64,000 nt of DNA from Lytechinus variegatus (lineage: Eukaryota; Echinodermata; Echinoidea; Temnopleuroida; Toxopneustidae). Location of the stretch: positions 23,389,785 to 23,453,784 of the forward strand of contig NC_054757.1 of NCBI RefSeq assembly GCF_018143015.1, in the 5' to 3' direction. Position 1 is the stretch's first letter. Every line of letters begins with the position of its first letter. Below, piece by piece: positions 22,681 to 35,775 of the stretch. Position numbers and translations under genes: made by a program. Under the pieces are notes generated by a model that had not been told where the DNA came from, did not search any database, and worked only from the letters and a program-made list of their open reading frames with translations.

Positions 22681-23812
22681 ATTTCAGACATATCGCCAAT
22701 ACGAACTCTTTCAGAATTTATTTGGATATTATTTAACCACCTTCAGCTCTATTTGGGGGTATTTTTAGTATAAGATATCCCATATAATTATTCTAGGACA
22801 GCAGAACAAAGCCTTTTCTCCCAAACCCCTTCCCCCTATCCGAGTGTAAAATTTAAGTTCATGTAAACATCAAATGCTATATATAGAGAAAAATCATTAT
22901 TCATTATCAAAGTTTGTGATTATGAACCATGGTTGTCGTTTTGTGTTGTGAATCTATTGTTCAAGGGGATGATCTATTCATTTATCCCCCCCTCCACTTG
23001 AATAGTATGACATCATGGATCGATACCATTGATGTGAACCGATGTTTCTTCCAAATTTGCAATCACAATATTTGTAAAAAATAAGTTTTAGAATGGCATT
23101 TGTTTAGAAAAAAACATTTTATTGCTGAAAGTGAACATGACAAAAAAATTCAAAATTTCACTAAGAATCAATGGATGAAGAATAAAAAACACCCGTAAAA
23201 AAAAAATAGTTACACTGTTAGAAATATTTTTATTATATTGGCCCTAATGACTGGAATATTTCTGGTATTTCATGAAATAAAGCCATTCAATATTCATTTT
23301 TTATGTGTTGTCTACGGTATTTCACGCACTAGATTGTTGAATATGGTCTCGTACTGAACAGTAAACTTTGTACAGGAGCCTAAGGGATATTCGTCGAATT
23401 TCTGTCATTTTGGGGATACGCTCTGATACTGCACAGGCAATTGATTCGGCCAAAATATGTGATTTTAATGTATGGTTAAAGCGTTCTATATAGATGATAA
23501 TAGACAAAATTTTAACATATCTCGCATTATTACTGATCGAACCTGCATTTATGCATGCAGCTTATAGGGAAACATGTTATAAACAGGGGTCTGGTAAGAT
23601 TTTTTAAAGAGGGGCTCTGGTTTGTTAACAAGTGAAAAAAATAAAGGGTTTTCACTCCAGAACAAAGGTGATTGTGTGGTCAGAAAAAAATTTAAAAGCA
23701 TAAAAAAAGGGGTTTACTTCATGATATTATTTCATCACTTTTGTTTTACCAGGACAATTTTTTGTTTTGTTATTAATTTGATATGGATCAATATTTAATC
23801 TGTACTATCTCA
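22681..23812. other. No gene seen
   Basis: AT-rich spacer with only short open frames. No paired splice signals or recognisable repeats beyond simple A/T runs. Confidence 0.4.
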
Positions 23813-23945
23813 GGAGTTTTGCATGAGAAGTTGTAATTGATTTTCAGTTAACAGATGTTATAAGCTACTGAAAATCCTTGTATCTGATTGGTTGAGAGTA
23901 AATTAGATCATGAAAATCAGTGGAAAAACTTCTCATGAAACCTCC
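23813..23945. mobile_element. Short hairpin MITE (TGAGAAGTT family)
   Basis: GGAGTTTTGCATGAGAAGTT at the left pairs with AACTTCTCATGAAACCTCC at the right, and ATTGATTTTCAGT pairs with the inner AATCAGT stretch. TCTGATTGG in the loop recurs near 3250. Confidence 0.7.
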
Positions 23946-24569
23946 CCACACTGAAAATAATTTGGTGAAGATGCTAAATTAACCAGTCAACACATTAAAA
24001 AAAGATGATGAATACAACAACCATGTCTGTTCATAAACAATTCTCATATTCATTTAATGAAAATAAAATACAATTTATCACAATATTCATATCAGAGACA
24101 TGTTCATAAATTACATGAATAAACCCATACAACTTTTTCTCCATATTTAAGAAAAAAAAGTTGGATGATGGAATAAGCTGATTTCACTGCATTATACTTA
24201 AAAGCATTAGTGGTGCTTCTAACTGCAAGACAGTAAGACAAAAACGTTAACTCTGGTGGGTAAAGTGGTTGTTACTAGTCTGTATTTGTGTATACAGATT
24301 AGCAATTGAGTGAAAAGTTATGTGATGGTGATATTGCAATTCCTTTTCCTCAGTTACATCCTACATGTAGCCACTGCCAGGTAAAAAGCCAACTATTATA
24401 TACAGGAATAAGAATACAAATGATTTTCAATATCAATCGCAAGACCATTAGAGAATGGCATTTTATCTAATGATAAGACCTTGGGTTAAATAAATCATTG
24501 AAGTTATATTATTGATTAATATGAAACAATGTGTGCAATACACCCCCCATAACCTATTACCATGCAAGA

Positions 24570-24739
24570 AGATGTTTCATAAAGCTGTTCATTAGATAGG
24601 AATGACTTTACGCATGACTAGTGATCCTTTCTTGTGCTAAATGATATCCCTGTATAATTGATTTATGACCTAAGAACATGTTCCAGTCGTTTGTAAAGTT
24701 GTGCGGAACTTTACAAACAGCTTTATGAAACACCCACCT
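24570..24739. mobile_element. Hairpin MITE, GATCCTTTCTT family
   Basis: ATGTTTCATAAAGCTGTTC opens and CAGCTTTATGAAACACCCAC closes the hairpin, with GATCCTTTCTTGTGCTAAAT inside. It is diverged from the copies at 52633 and 54569. Confidence 0.75.
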
Positions 24740-25132
24740 GATATATTTCAAAATCTATACATGTCACTCAGCATAGTAAAGGACATGATATCAAAATCAT
24801 AACTTTGACTTCAGAAACACAGTAGCATGCATGCATATATAAAGAAAGTACAGGAACTATGCAACTACTGAATGAACTACCCCGATGCAACATGGATTAC
24901 ACAATGCCCTACCGGTAATTCCCATCGCAATTGAACTTCTTTAAACACTAAATTGTTGAGCCATTTGGAGATGCAGACAAAGTCCATCTGTATTATAAAC
25001 CTTGTTGTTGAACACTTTCCCATGATTCTCAAAACCTGTTTAACTGTTTCCCTTTTTTCACATCATTCCACAGAATGCACTTGTACTAGGATGTATCTAT
25101 TTTTTTGTTGATTGACAAAAAGTGCCTGTATT

Positions 25133-25200
25133 AATAATAATAATTAGACTTATATCGCGCCAAATCCACTCTGTAGAGTGCTCAAGGCACTTTTTAGGAA
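25133..25200. mobile_element. SINE-tail fragment
   Basis: An AAT repeat is followed by GACTTATATCGCGCCAAATC and GAGTGCTCAAGGCACTTTT. The same kind of tail (AATAAT plus a TTTATAGCGC word) ends the tRNA-type SINEs here and is repeated at 52108-52210. Confidence 0.5.
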
Positions 25201-26157
25201 ATTATAAAATTAAGAAGAATTGAACAGAAATATTTTGAGGTAATGTTTAAAAGTTTCAGAAGTCAAGCACTGTTTGATGTTTTGATGGGAGGCTATTCCA
25301 TTGCATTTTATGCGAGCAATTATTTGCTTAGACTTTCTTAAATCCACAACATGTAGAGTTTTCAACTTTCTATTTTTCATCAAATTTCCTTTTTTTCCAC
25401 ATAAATTTAGAAAATACACTTGTTTTTTGGAAAGTCTTTATTTCTTTATCTGCTGGAGTCGCTCATGCCACAAGATCATACCCTTAACTCCCATAAGACT
25501 GCAATATGCTCTGACTGGTAAAGAATGAATCAGATTAAATGATTGATATATCATTTATCTCTGTATGACGGAATTACAAAAAAGTCACTGCAGTGATGTC
25601 TCTGTCCGTCTAATTGTTCATATTTAGGGTGTCCAATGTCCTCATGATGGAAATGAAAGAACTCATTCTTTAACCGCAGGTGTTAATGCAGGCATCACTA
25701 TGATGCTTCTGTGATTCATTCTCTATGCGTGCTGGTGTGTCATTTCCAGATATTGCTTTCTTGTTGTACACAAGGTTCCCGCCTGACAAGGAACTGTCAT
25801 AGATTCCGATCAAACTCAAATTGATATTGATCATATGGCTGAATGGATCTCTCTGAAAGGATATCACTGTTCTGTGGCCAACATGTGTATCTAGTGGAGG
25901 CATGTAGCACATCAGGTGCTTTGTAACACAAGGAAAAGGCATTTTACCAAATAATAAATGTATTGGAATAAATTTGTCTCTCAATCCCTACCTCTTATCT
26001 ATTACCATATGTCATCAATATCAGTTTGAGTTCAAATTCCAATCTGTCAAAACTCTTTGCAAGAAGGACCTTTAGAGATGCCATTGGTTCACTGAAACAT
26101 TGTCTTTCATAGTCTTTTCAAGTTCTTTAATATGAAAATCCAAGATAAGAAAGGGAT
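25201..26157 (-). other. Probable GHITM 3' untranslated region and spacer
   Basis: It follows the GHITM stop codon in transcript direction. A minus-strand AATAAA lies at about 25435-25440. Open frames here show no family resemblance. Confidence 0.35.
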
Positions 26158-29100
26158 CTACTTTCTTTTGCCTCCACCTCCTCCAGCAAGAATGGATGCG
26201 ATCCGGATGAAGATGTTGATGGTGTCCATGTAGATGCTCATGGCACTGAAAAATCAAGAGAGAAAGGTAATAGAGCAATAAATTTTAGATTGTTTAGAAA
26301 ATATCACTTGAATGGGTGGGGTGCCAAGAGGTTGAAGAAAAACTTTTATAATCAAAGATAGAATTCAAAATTTTCAATCGACCTTTGAACACTCAATGGC
26401 TCTTTCTCAAACCCTCTCTCAAGTTGAAACTATATATATCCCTGTTTTCTATTCTGAATTTAAACATTGCATTGATTGGATCAATTGCATTCCATTCACT
26501 GTTTTCATCATATTCTCCCTAATATCTATGACATTTGGCATCGCTTTCCAAAGTGATTAGCTTTAGTCACTAGTCAAGACTCATGGTTGATACATACTGC
26601 ATCAATTGATGTTAAAAGTATCTAGAGTAGACTAACCTGTTGATGGGGTCAAAAGGTCGCTGGGCGTGAACAGGATGGAGTTCAGCTCTCTTCATAATCA
26701 TCTGTGTATCATAGAGCATGAATCCTCCAAAGACAACCAAACCACCATACAGACTGACAGCATAGAGACCTGAACCTAGGGCTGTGGCTGGAGACAGGAA
26801 CATGCTCCCTACAAATATGAACATCCAATAGAAAGAAGGTTTGATTATCAAGTAGGGTACTCAACTGACAACTTGTTAACAGATAAACAACAAATGATAC
26901 ACGAATAATAGTTATGATAATAAAGAGCTACTTGATACAAATTTGAACTGATCATTACATTGCACACTCTCCACTCCCTAGGTATCATCCTTGTTCGCAT
27001 CCTTCAAGGAAGGTGATGGTCTCCCTCTCCTAGGATGCATACAGCTAGAAAGGACAAACTATCAACAGAGAATACTTTGTCAACTTGAGGAGGATGCAAG
27101 TAAGGATGGTGCCCAGGGAATGGAATTGTGCACTGCAAAGTCTGATTTTTAGGTGCATCCATCAACTGGGATAACACATAATAGCTTTCGAGCCAGGCTT
27201 GAAGTTTACGCTGTAAAGAGTGTGTGCGCAAAAATTTGGCTTGATCACTAGAAGGGCAGCCAAAATAAAGGAGGGGGGGGGGGGGTCATGGAAGTAGAGG
27301 GAGAGAGGTAGAGCAGTATCATTGACTTACCAACAGATGCTGCAAAGACTGCCCCTAGACCCATGGCTAATGCACCTCCCATGTAGAGGAATTTATCACT
27401 GGGTGCACACATAGCAACACAAGACAAACCTAAAAAGAAAAGAAAAAATACTAAAATGCTTGAATTTCTTCAGAGGTAAAAAGGTACATAAACTTTGTTT
27501 CTAAGAAATATATTGGAGATAAACAGTGAGTGCTATGAAACATATTTTGAGTTAGTTCTTAGTATTCATAAGTTCGTATTTATAATTTTGTTATATCTGT
27601 ATATATTATGTGTATCTACTATGTAATTAAAGGGCCCCAACGAAAACCAGTGTTTGTACTGATTGGGCCACCCTTTTTAAATATGTGAAATAAATAAATA
27701 AATAAAATATTCAACTAAAATGGAGATCGTACATTTCAATTGAACTCGATAAAACTTATGATCCTAACCTAATCTCTTTGACTTAAAATAACATACTATC
27801 TGAACACCAACAATAATCTACATTGTATTAACAGTACAGTCATTCACATTTTACCATCAACGAAAAGAAGAAAACACTTGTTTTTGTTTCTGTTTTTATT
27901 TATATTTTATGTTTTCTTCTTTGTTATTGATATTCCTTGTGATCCAAAGTAAAATGAATTAAATACATGGCCCGTATTCTGAAGTCGGGTTTAAATTACA
28001 CTCAGGTTTAAAGTTGCAGTTTAAGAATGGATGGCCAATTGTTACATAAATCAATAACATTAGAGATATCATACTTCAGCTCATTTTGCTCTTAAATCAT
28101 TCATAATTATCTAGGAAGTATAAATAGACAATTGCCTTCACCATTGATGAATCAGGAAAGGGCAGAGTTAAAATAAAACAATGTACAACTTAATAAAAAT
28201 GTTGATACTTTTGGCTTCCCATACTTAAACCACAACTTTAAACCTGAGTTTAGGTTACACCCGACTTCAGAATACGGGCCATAATACACGCAATAAGATC
28301 ACTCACCTCCAACAACTCCAGCGGTATAGCATGCGGCCCTGATGAGAAGAGGTCCACCCATGAAGCATATGGGAGCTAGAACAACCCCTAGGAGACCGCT
28401 GTGTCCCAACCATGCTAGTTGTTTCATACCCATTCCTTCTGTGTAGGGTACAGACATCGTCACCATCCCTGATGCCATGATCACTGCCATACCTCCAAGA
28501 GCTCCCTGGAAAAAAAAAATGTTGGTGAATTAGATCCTTGTTGAACAAGAAAAACAAAGTTCATATGCATTTAAAAAGTTTTTTTAAACATAAGTACTTA
28601 CTGGTAGTTCTTACATTATGCATAAATGCATGAGAAACTATTAGCAATGCAGTTTGACATTGCAACAGAGGTCATTATGCAAAGCTTCAGCAACTAAGGG
28701 TTAAGAGGTATTTCTTTTTAAGAAAAGTACAGTCATTGTCACTGCCCCAGGGGCCCGTTTCTCAACACCGTCATAAGTCTAACTTCTTGACTAAATCGGA
28801 GATAGCGAGCTACTTGTCCGCTAACCGTTTCACGAAGCCCTCTTTACCAAGAACGGGTACAACAACCTCACTAAATATTTATGACAACTCCGAACCTGTC
28901 ATAACTTCTTTCTTAATGACGTAGTGGCATCACGTAAGTAGACTATGACATGCAAAAGTGCCTAGAAATTTTAAAATTATAATCTTACGCAATCAATCAT
29001 AGAGGTTGAATTTACATCACAAAACAAGAGGGTTAATACAGTCAATGATAATTGTAATACAAAGAAACTATAAAAACTGTTTGTAAAACGCCACAAAACC

Positions 29101-32100
29101 ATTAATTTTTAAATAGTAAATTGATTTAATCTAAAAAGATTCTATCACGTCAGACTCCATAACTAAACTCGTATTTGTTGTTTTCAGACCCCTATCATAG
29201 ATTCTATCTCTAATTTATGCATATATGTCAAATATTGTATGTTTCAGTATCAATGATTTAAAACGTTTCATTAAATCATATTTTGATGACGTTTAGAATC
29301 TTAAAAGACTGTATAATTATCATAATTTTACAAAGAAAACTGTTATGGTTTACATTCGTAAACTATTAAAATTGGATATCCCGGGGTACCCATCTCAACG
29401 TCCACAAGTGATTTTTTAGTCAGGAAATGAATTATTCATAATTTAATTTTCTCTGCAATTAAATGCTCCAGTCTTCATGGTCTAAGTATGTATGTTGCAT
29501 AATTTACCTTTGCTATTATTTTGAAAAGATTTATTTCCCAATTCATCACAATATTTGCAATTTGGTCATAAGTTTTTTTTTTTTAAACTGTGCTATTTTG
29601 TGACTAAGGCTACACCTCGTTTGCTCTTTCTACCGATAGTATCGATAAGGTCTTCTAGTTAAGAAGCCTTTCGTGAAACAGGTTTAGTAAGATTGGAACT
29701 AACTCCGTGGTTGGTGGATAAAGATATGACTAACTTGTCCAGGTGTTGAGAAACGGGCCCCTGATGATTACTGCCATAATTTGGAAATAGCTCTCTAAAA
29801 AAAAATAAATCATTTGAGGAAGAGTTTTTGATGTGATTTAAACCATTGTCATTATTCCTGAAGCCATCATTACTGCAAACCTCCAGTTCTAGTGCTTCAT
29901 GAAGGAATAAATCATCAGTGAATTCAATAAATCTTTTGATAACTCACCCTAAAAGAGAAGTGTAACAGTCAAAAATTGAAAATTACTTTTGTATTTAAAT
30001 ATACATTTTACATAATGTTTTATTTGAACATATATCTTACAAAATATTCGTTGTGACATTTAGAATTTGCAAAAAAAAATTGTCAGCTAAATCCTGAAGG
30101 TCTAACCCTATAATTTTGAATTTGTCTTGGCCTTAACTTAAAAGATATTCTTTGAACGGGAGGAGTTGAGTGACTTACCACCCATGACTTTGGAGTAATT
30201 CTCATCAGGAGAGCTGGGTTTCTAGCCATAGCAAGGGCTGAGGCTGTTGTAGCTGCTATCCCCATTCCAAAGTACATGTATGTTGATCTCACCCTGTCAC
30301 GTACATACTGTGGCCAGATTCTTTGTCATTGAGAGGAGAGATACAACAAAGAACATTGAATTGATTTATGTTGCTTTATTTCTTCAACAAATCACAGGGG
30401 ATAATTTTGATTACCAAATTTGATTAGCATTTATGGTGATAAGAGGAAAGCTCTCAACTAAGTTTTGTACAGTCCTATGTAAATATGAGCTAAACCAGGG
30501 TGCTACATAACTTTTTAGAAGCACTTGCGCAGTCGGGCAAGTAAATTTGGAATATACTTGCCCAAAAATACATTTCACTTGCCCGGAAAAAAACATTGAA
30601 AAAAAACTTTTACCTCTCCAAAAGAGAGTTTTGCGGTTTTATAAACCATTGACCTTTTTCACTCTTTTGACATGAACTAATCTACATTGTTGTTGCATTT
30701 CTTTTTCCAAAGTGATTTTATCTTGCCTGCCATGACCAAAATTGTGGTTAATATATCATATTGACCCCAATTTTGGTCATTTTACTGTAAGAATTTTGCT
30801 TGCCCAATCCGGGCAAGCAGTTTTGGTCTTTACTTCATAACATTTGCCCGACTTAACTTTTACTTGCCCCGGGCAATCGGGCAAGTGCTTATGTAGCACC
30901 CTGTAAAGAAAAGATTTTTGTGTAGCATTCTTTAGAAAAATTGGAGCAAATTGTGATGTGATAGCAGGAAAATTATTCCCTGAAGCATATAATTAAACTG
31001 TTCTATGTTTGAAATACAATGTTATTAAGTTCAATTTTAAATAGTTTCGTTTAAATTTAGAGTTTTTATTTTCTGATGGATGGATCTTTTATTATTATTT
31101 GTTTGGCGTCACCTGTGCCTGGGAGGCGAAAAGCGAACTGAATCACTATGACCCGCAGGTCTCTCCTCCCGATATAACTGATAGGGGGGAATGCAGGTGG
31201 ACCACTACACCGAGGTTTCCCCCTACTCTTATACGAATAGTGCAGTGGGTTCTTAATGTGCAAAGGTGATGACTCTCCTCTACACGGGGCCTCCATTTAA
31301 CGTCCTATCCGAGGGACAGAGTGTTTTCCATTGTAACATAGCCTGCATCTATGAAACATGGGAGAGACGTTTACACACAACGCACTGACTTCAGTCATCC
31401 TCCCGAGGTGGACTCGAACCCACGATCTTTGGTTCGACGGGCAGACGCGTTACCGACTGAGCCAACCACGCTCTCTTGGATCTTGGAACTTGTATTGATC
31501 ATATCAAATTGTCAAAGGATCAGTCTGAAAATGTGTGGAACACATAGACTCAATATCTTTCGACTGATATTCATGGCAGATGAGAATTACCAAGGTTCGC
31601 CACAGTATCTGATCATATTCTTCCCAAAACAATGCTAGAAACATCACAAACTAAATATCCACTATCAATGAATTTAATTTACTTGAGAAACCCTACAAAA
31701 ATGCACTCTTAACCCTTAACGTGCCATGAACACGTATATCTGTGTATCCACTGGAGTGCCACGAACACATTTTCACATGGTCATACAGCTATTGTTATGC
31801 CTATTGCATTTTCAGGAGTGCATTGCATGCATAAGTGATTCCATTGTTCAGTTCAGCTAATGGTCAACATTGTTGTCTCAGGAGTGATTCCCTTTTTTTA
31901 TAAATAAAAAAATTAAATATACACTCTTTGAAAAAAGTGGCAGTCGCTGATTACAGTGAATGGCACATGTTAAGAAACTTACGCTGCTCTTTCAATTGCT
32001 CCGACCTCACTGGAGAGACCAAGACCATAGTAACACAGAGCACCGATGCCTGCAGCTGAAGCACCCAACAACAAACCCTTGCCCATCATATCAGCTGAAA

Positions 32101-32731
32101 AAGATGATACAATAAAATAACTGTCAAAATGATGCAGAATAAAAACATGCAAAAAAGCAATGATGAGGTTCCACAGGCGACATTGAGATCAGGGGAAATA
32201 GTAAGCTCTTTTTTTGTTCGACAGAAATCATATTAGATTTCTAGTATGTATTCAATGTGAACCAGACCTACTGCAAACATAATTAATCACTATCTACCAG
32301 TACAAACAGTAAAGTGATAAAGAATAATATTCTTTTAGTGTACTGCCCATTCTGTATTTTCATATAGTTTCAAACAAAAATATGAATTGAGATCATTGGA
32401 AATACAGTCACTATTCGATGAAAATATCTGAAAAACCTTTTCTCCACTAAATTCATACTAAACTACCAGTAAGTTCTTGCAGATTCAAGTTTTAAGAACC
32501 AGCCCCTGATTACTTACCAGTGCCTGAAGCAGGTGCTTGGGCTACCTCCTTTATAGACCTGGCCTTCGCAGCCCTCTTAGCCCCTAGCCTAGTCTGGTTG
32601 GCATAATGCTGTGCTCTCACTCCCAGGTTCACTCTAGCTAGACCAACAGACTTATGCTGCACGCTCTTCAGGGATTGTGAAGCAGATGTACAAAGAACCA
32701 CCGGTAGTCGGGCAACCCTGGCAGCAAACAT
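26158..32731 (-). CDS. GHITM: GHITM (TMBIM5), mitochondrial inner-membrane protein
   Basis: Seven coding exons join to 341 residues (human 345): 32518-32731, 31983-32094, 30179-30320, 28307-28505, 27331-27429, 26637-26808 and 26158-26245, with GT/AG borders and consistent phases. The N terminus is Arg/Ser-rich without acids, as expected for a mitochondrial import signal. Conserved landmarks are GALCYYGLGLSSEVGAIE, IWPQYVRDRVRSTYMYFG, GGPLLIRAACYTAGVVGG, SLYGGLVVFGGFMLYDTQ and FDPINSAMSIYMDTINIF, close to the vertebrate protein. It ends in GGGGGKRK. The protein is a multi-pass BAX-inhibitor-1 family member needed for cristae structure and inner-membrane cation exchange (family knowledge). The ATG follows an acceptor at 32778, so a noncoding first exon must lie further upstream. 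Introns contain MITEs, a SINE and relic exon copies. Confidence 0.95.
27540..27710 (+). mobile_element. 3' end of a LINE-like retrotransposon
   Basis: AAAGGGCCCCAACGAAAACC, then TGTTTGTACTGATTGGGCCA, and an end of TGTGAAATAAATAAATAAAT are the noncoding tail of a truncated non-LTR element, antisense to GHITM. The tail is the same kind as at 13136-13275. Confidence 0.6.
27967..28282. mobile_element. MITE, GGCCCRTATTCTGAAGTC family, copy 2
   Basis: ATGGCCCGTATTCTGAAGTC at the left and GACTTCAGAATACGGGCCAT at the right are perfect inverted copies, with further pairing inward. The 5-bp word AATAC flanks both ends (27962-27966 and 28283-28287). It lies in the GHITM intron just downstream of exon 4, about 25 bp from the donor. 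Confidence 0.9.
28726..29930 (-). pseudogene. Two decayed copies of GHITM exon 4 start
   Basis: Copy 1 is 28726-28747 plus 29764-29815, split by the MITE between them: AGTACAGTCATTGTCAC and ATGATTACTGCCATAATTTG, then a poly-A run, match exon 4 (GGTACAGACATCGTCAC and ATGATCACTGCCATACCTCC) and its poly-A intron flank. Copy 2 is 29843-29930; on the minus strand it still reads FAVMMASGIMTM against the functional MAVIMASGMVTM. Both lie in the intron before exon 4 and are incomplete. Confidence 0.75.
28748..29763. mobile_element. MITE of about 1 kb (GGGGCCCGTTTCTCAACACC ends)
   Basis: CAGGGGCCCGTTTCTCAACA opens and TGTTGAGAAACGGGCCCCTG closes the element. More inverted words follow inward (GTCATAAGTCTAACTTCTTG against ATATGACTAACTTGTCC). 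The interior is AT-rich and noncoding. It is inserted into a relic copy of GHITM exon 4, so it is younger than that duplication. Confidence 0.85.
30496..30903. mobile_element. MITE (CAGGGTGCTACATAA ends)
   Basis: CAGGGTGCTACATAACTTTT and GAAGCACTTGCGCAGTCGGG at the left mirror CGGGCAAGTGCTTATGTAGC and ACCCTG at the right. The interior repeats the word CTTGCCCG. The ends resemble hAT elements, but I see no perfect 8-bp duplication. Located in a GHITM intron. Confidence 0.75.
31089..31476 (-). mobile_element. tRNA-derived SINE with 8-bp target duplication
   Basis: On the minus strand the head has TGGTTGGCTCAGTCGGTAAC (A box) and GGGTTCGAGTCC (B box). The body has CTCGGATAGGACGTTAAATG and a tail ending CGCCAAACAAATAATAATAA. 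TGGATCTT flanks both sides (31081-31088 and 31477-31484). The acceptor stem does not close, so this is a SINE rather than a tRNA gene. It is about 390 bp long and looks full length. Confidence 0.85.
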
Positions 32732-33323
32732 CTTGAACTACAAATATCCCAACTCTCTTAAAATGATCTACACAGAACCTGTATTGAAAAAACAAAGAAA
32801 CAAGTATATGGAGAGAGAAACATATTAATCAAGACATGTTATATTGAACTGACCCCCCCCCCCTTTAAATTAAAGTTTAAACCCAGACCCAGTTTCACTT
32901 TGTTTCAGCCAGGATCTTGTTTTTTTTTACGCCATCCCATGCTCCCAGGAGCCAGTTGAATATATTGCTGTACACATGCGTGACCAAGAAAACACCCGCT
33001 AAACAATTTTTTCTCTGCAAGCAAAATAACCCCCTAAACAAGTTTTTTTGCAGGCTTTTTTTACACACTTTGGCCCCTGGCCTAAACAAGTTGTCACCAA
33101 AATATGACCTCTGGGAAAAAAGCTTGCCAGGGCCCCAACAATCCTGGCTGGTCTTTAAAAAAAGCTTTAGAAAAATTAACATACATTTGACCCCGCGATT
33201 GACCCTTGACCAGTCTTTCAAAACCACCCTTTTTCTTGAAAATCAGTGTTTTTGACACCTTTAACTACTACTAGTCTATGCACGGACTGCGTCCAAAACT
33301 AAAAAAACGCCCCTTATTTAAAA

Positions 33324-34139
33324 GGCAGTGTATACAGCCACACGCGTGTGTCTTTACCATCCAGCCACACGCGTGTGGTTATATCCAGAACACCTATTTG
33401 TGGATACCGCCACACGCCGCCAGTAATAACAGTAAAACGCATATGTAGGTCTGACCGTCTATATCACGATCAAAATAACCTCATTTCTTCATTAAATTCT
33501 TACATTCTAAACCACTCTGATTTCTTTAAATCGTTTCAATTTCATTCTCACCGTCTTCTTTCCTTGCTTTTCTTGTCGTTACAAAAGGCCGCCTGTTAAA
33601 TAGCAAATTTCCACACTTTTTCTACTTGTGTCGATTCTCTACTGACTCTAGGCTATGTGCGTGTACGTGCGTACGTACGAAACTCGGGATTCGTGCATGC
33701 TTAACGCTTGGTACGAAAATTATTCGTACCAAACGTAAACGTAACCCAAACTGTATATGTCTACTGCGCTGCGCTAACGCTGTATGGGTCTGCCACCGTA
33801 CCGCGAAGGAAGCCAGAATCAACACAAGTAGAAAAAGAGAATTTGCTGTTAAACAGACGACCGTTTGTAACAAGACAAGAAAAGCAAGGAGAGAAGACGG
33901 TGAGAATGAAATTGAAATGATCTAAGGATATCAAAGGGGTTTAGAATGTAAGAATTTAATGCAAGAAATGAGGTTATTTTGATCGTGATATAGACGGTCA
34001 GACCTACACACGTGTTTTACTGTTATTACTGGCGGCGTGTGGCGGTATCCACAGATAGGTGTTCTGGATATAACCACACTGACACGCGTGTGGCTGGATG
34101 GTAAAGACACACGCGTGTGGCTGTATACACTGTACTGCC
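33324..34139. mobile_element. 816-bp fold-back element, MULE-like, 9-bp target duplication
   Basis: Almost the whole length is one inverted repeat: GGCAGTGTATACAGCCACAC opens it, GTGTATACAGCC-type sequence closes it on the other strand, and arms of about 400 bp pair up to a centre near 33720 (GGTACGAAAATTATTCGTACC region). CACACGCGTGTG is repeated in the arm tips. TATTTAAAA flanks both ends (33315-33323 and 34140-34148). Nine-base duplications are typical of Mutator-like elements. It lies upstream of the first GHITM coding exon. Confidence 0.9.
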
Positions 34140-34249
34140 TATTTAAAACACGATTTTTTATGTCACAAGTGTGTGTACAGCATTATTGACTTGATTTACT
34201 CCCCCCCATCCCATTATCATGATGAGTCTAATCATCTAGACTGGGCTCG

Positions 34250-34540
34250 CAAATAGTTTTGTAGAGATTGTTACTGGCACTTTTCATCTGGGCACTTGAC
34301 AAGCACAACTAGGCCTACTGTTACAGAATACAGCGTTAGTACGAATACGAAGGAGAATGACGAGTTCGCCGCAGCTGCGAGCGGCGCTTCTTGGTACTTG
34401 TTCATCCCGCCGAAACTTTGGCCCCGTAATTGAATCATCACGTTGGATTACCCCGGTACCGGTACGGTACGTACGGCCGCCCGAACACGTCGAACTCGAA
34501 AGCGAGTCAGTCGCTAGTCGAGTATAATTTAATACATACC
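34250..34540 (-). promoter_or_regulatory. CpG-rich segment, possible GHITM 5' end
   Basis: It is dense in CpG (CGCCGCAGCTGCGAGCGGCG, CGGTACGTACGGCCGCCCG) within AT-rich surroundings, upstream of GHITM in transcript direction. The acceptor at 32778 requires an upstream first exon, and this is the nearest GC-rich candidate. The fold-back element would then be in intron 1. Inference only. Confidence 0.3.
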
Positions 34541-35254
34541 GTACCGAAAATTCAATATTCCTCCCTTTTTGGGGCTTGAAAACGTTTAAAAGTATTATAT
34601 CTTGCTGCGCTACTTCCACTCAATATGACATCAAGGTAGACGAGGTTATCTTATATTTTTATAAACTATTTCGTCAGATTCGCTAGAATTTCGTAACGAA
34701 CAATATTGAAGATCTTTCGCGAATATCGAACTATGGTATCTCCAATGCAATGGGGGCCAGTTGGTACTGGTATTAGGCCTATACTGTCTTAATTCTGCAA
34801 TTATGTTGTAACCACAGACCTCTACCACCTGCAGTGGTTGTAACTACTATAGAAACATGGCCGCTCAGCAGCCAATTACAATCAGGATTTCCACGTTTCA
34901 GACACAACTGAGAAGATCATTATAAATGAATGAATAAAAAAAGAGAAAGATTTCCATTGGCCGGATCAATGTTCAGTGTGTTCACCCGTAAAAAATAAAG
35001 TTCCCTTTTTTCAGATGATTCTATTGAAATGTTATAATTATATATGCAAACATAAAATAGGAGAGCATTGCCGGTTTATAATTTTCTGCATGATTTCCCT
35101 TTTGAAACCTTAGGCCCTATTTCTGGTCCGAAATCTAAAGTTATAGGCAAATTGCACCAAGTATATGCAGACCTCAAACTTTGATGATTTAAAAACCACA
35201 ATCATAATGATGATAAGAATAATGACAATGATAATAATAACAAAAACATAATAA
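34541..35254. other. No gene seen
   Basis: AT-rich spacer with a few AATAAT/GATAAT runs leading into the triplet array. Confidence 0.4.

Positions 35255-35775
<521 letters not shown>

Noticed and set aside
31395-31476. tRNA gene on the minus strand
   Set aside because: A and B boxes are present, but the acceptor stem cannot close and the sequence continues into a SINE body with its own target duplication.
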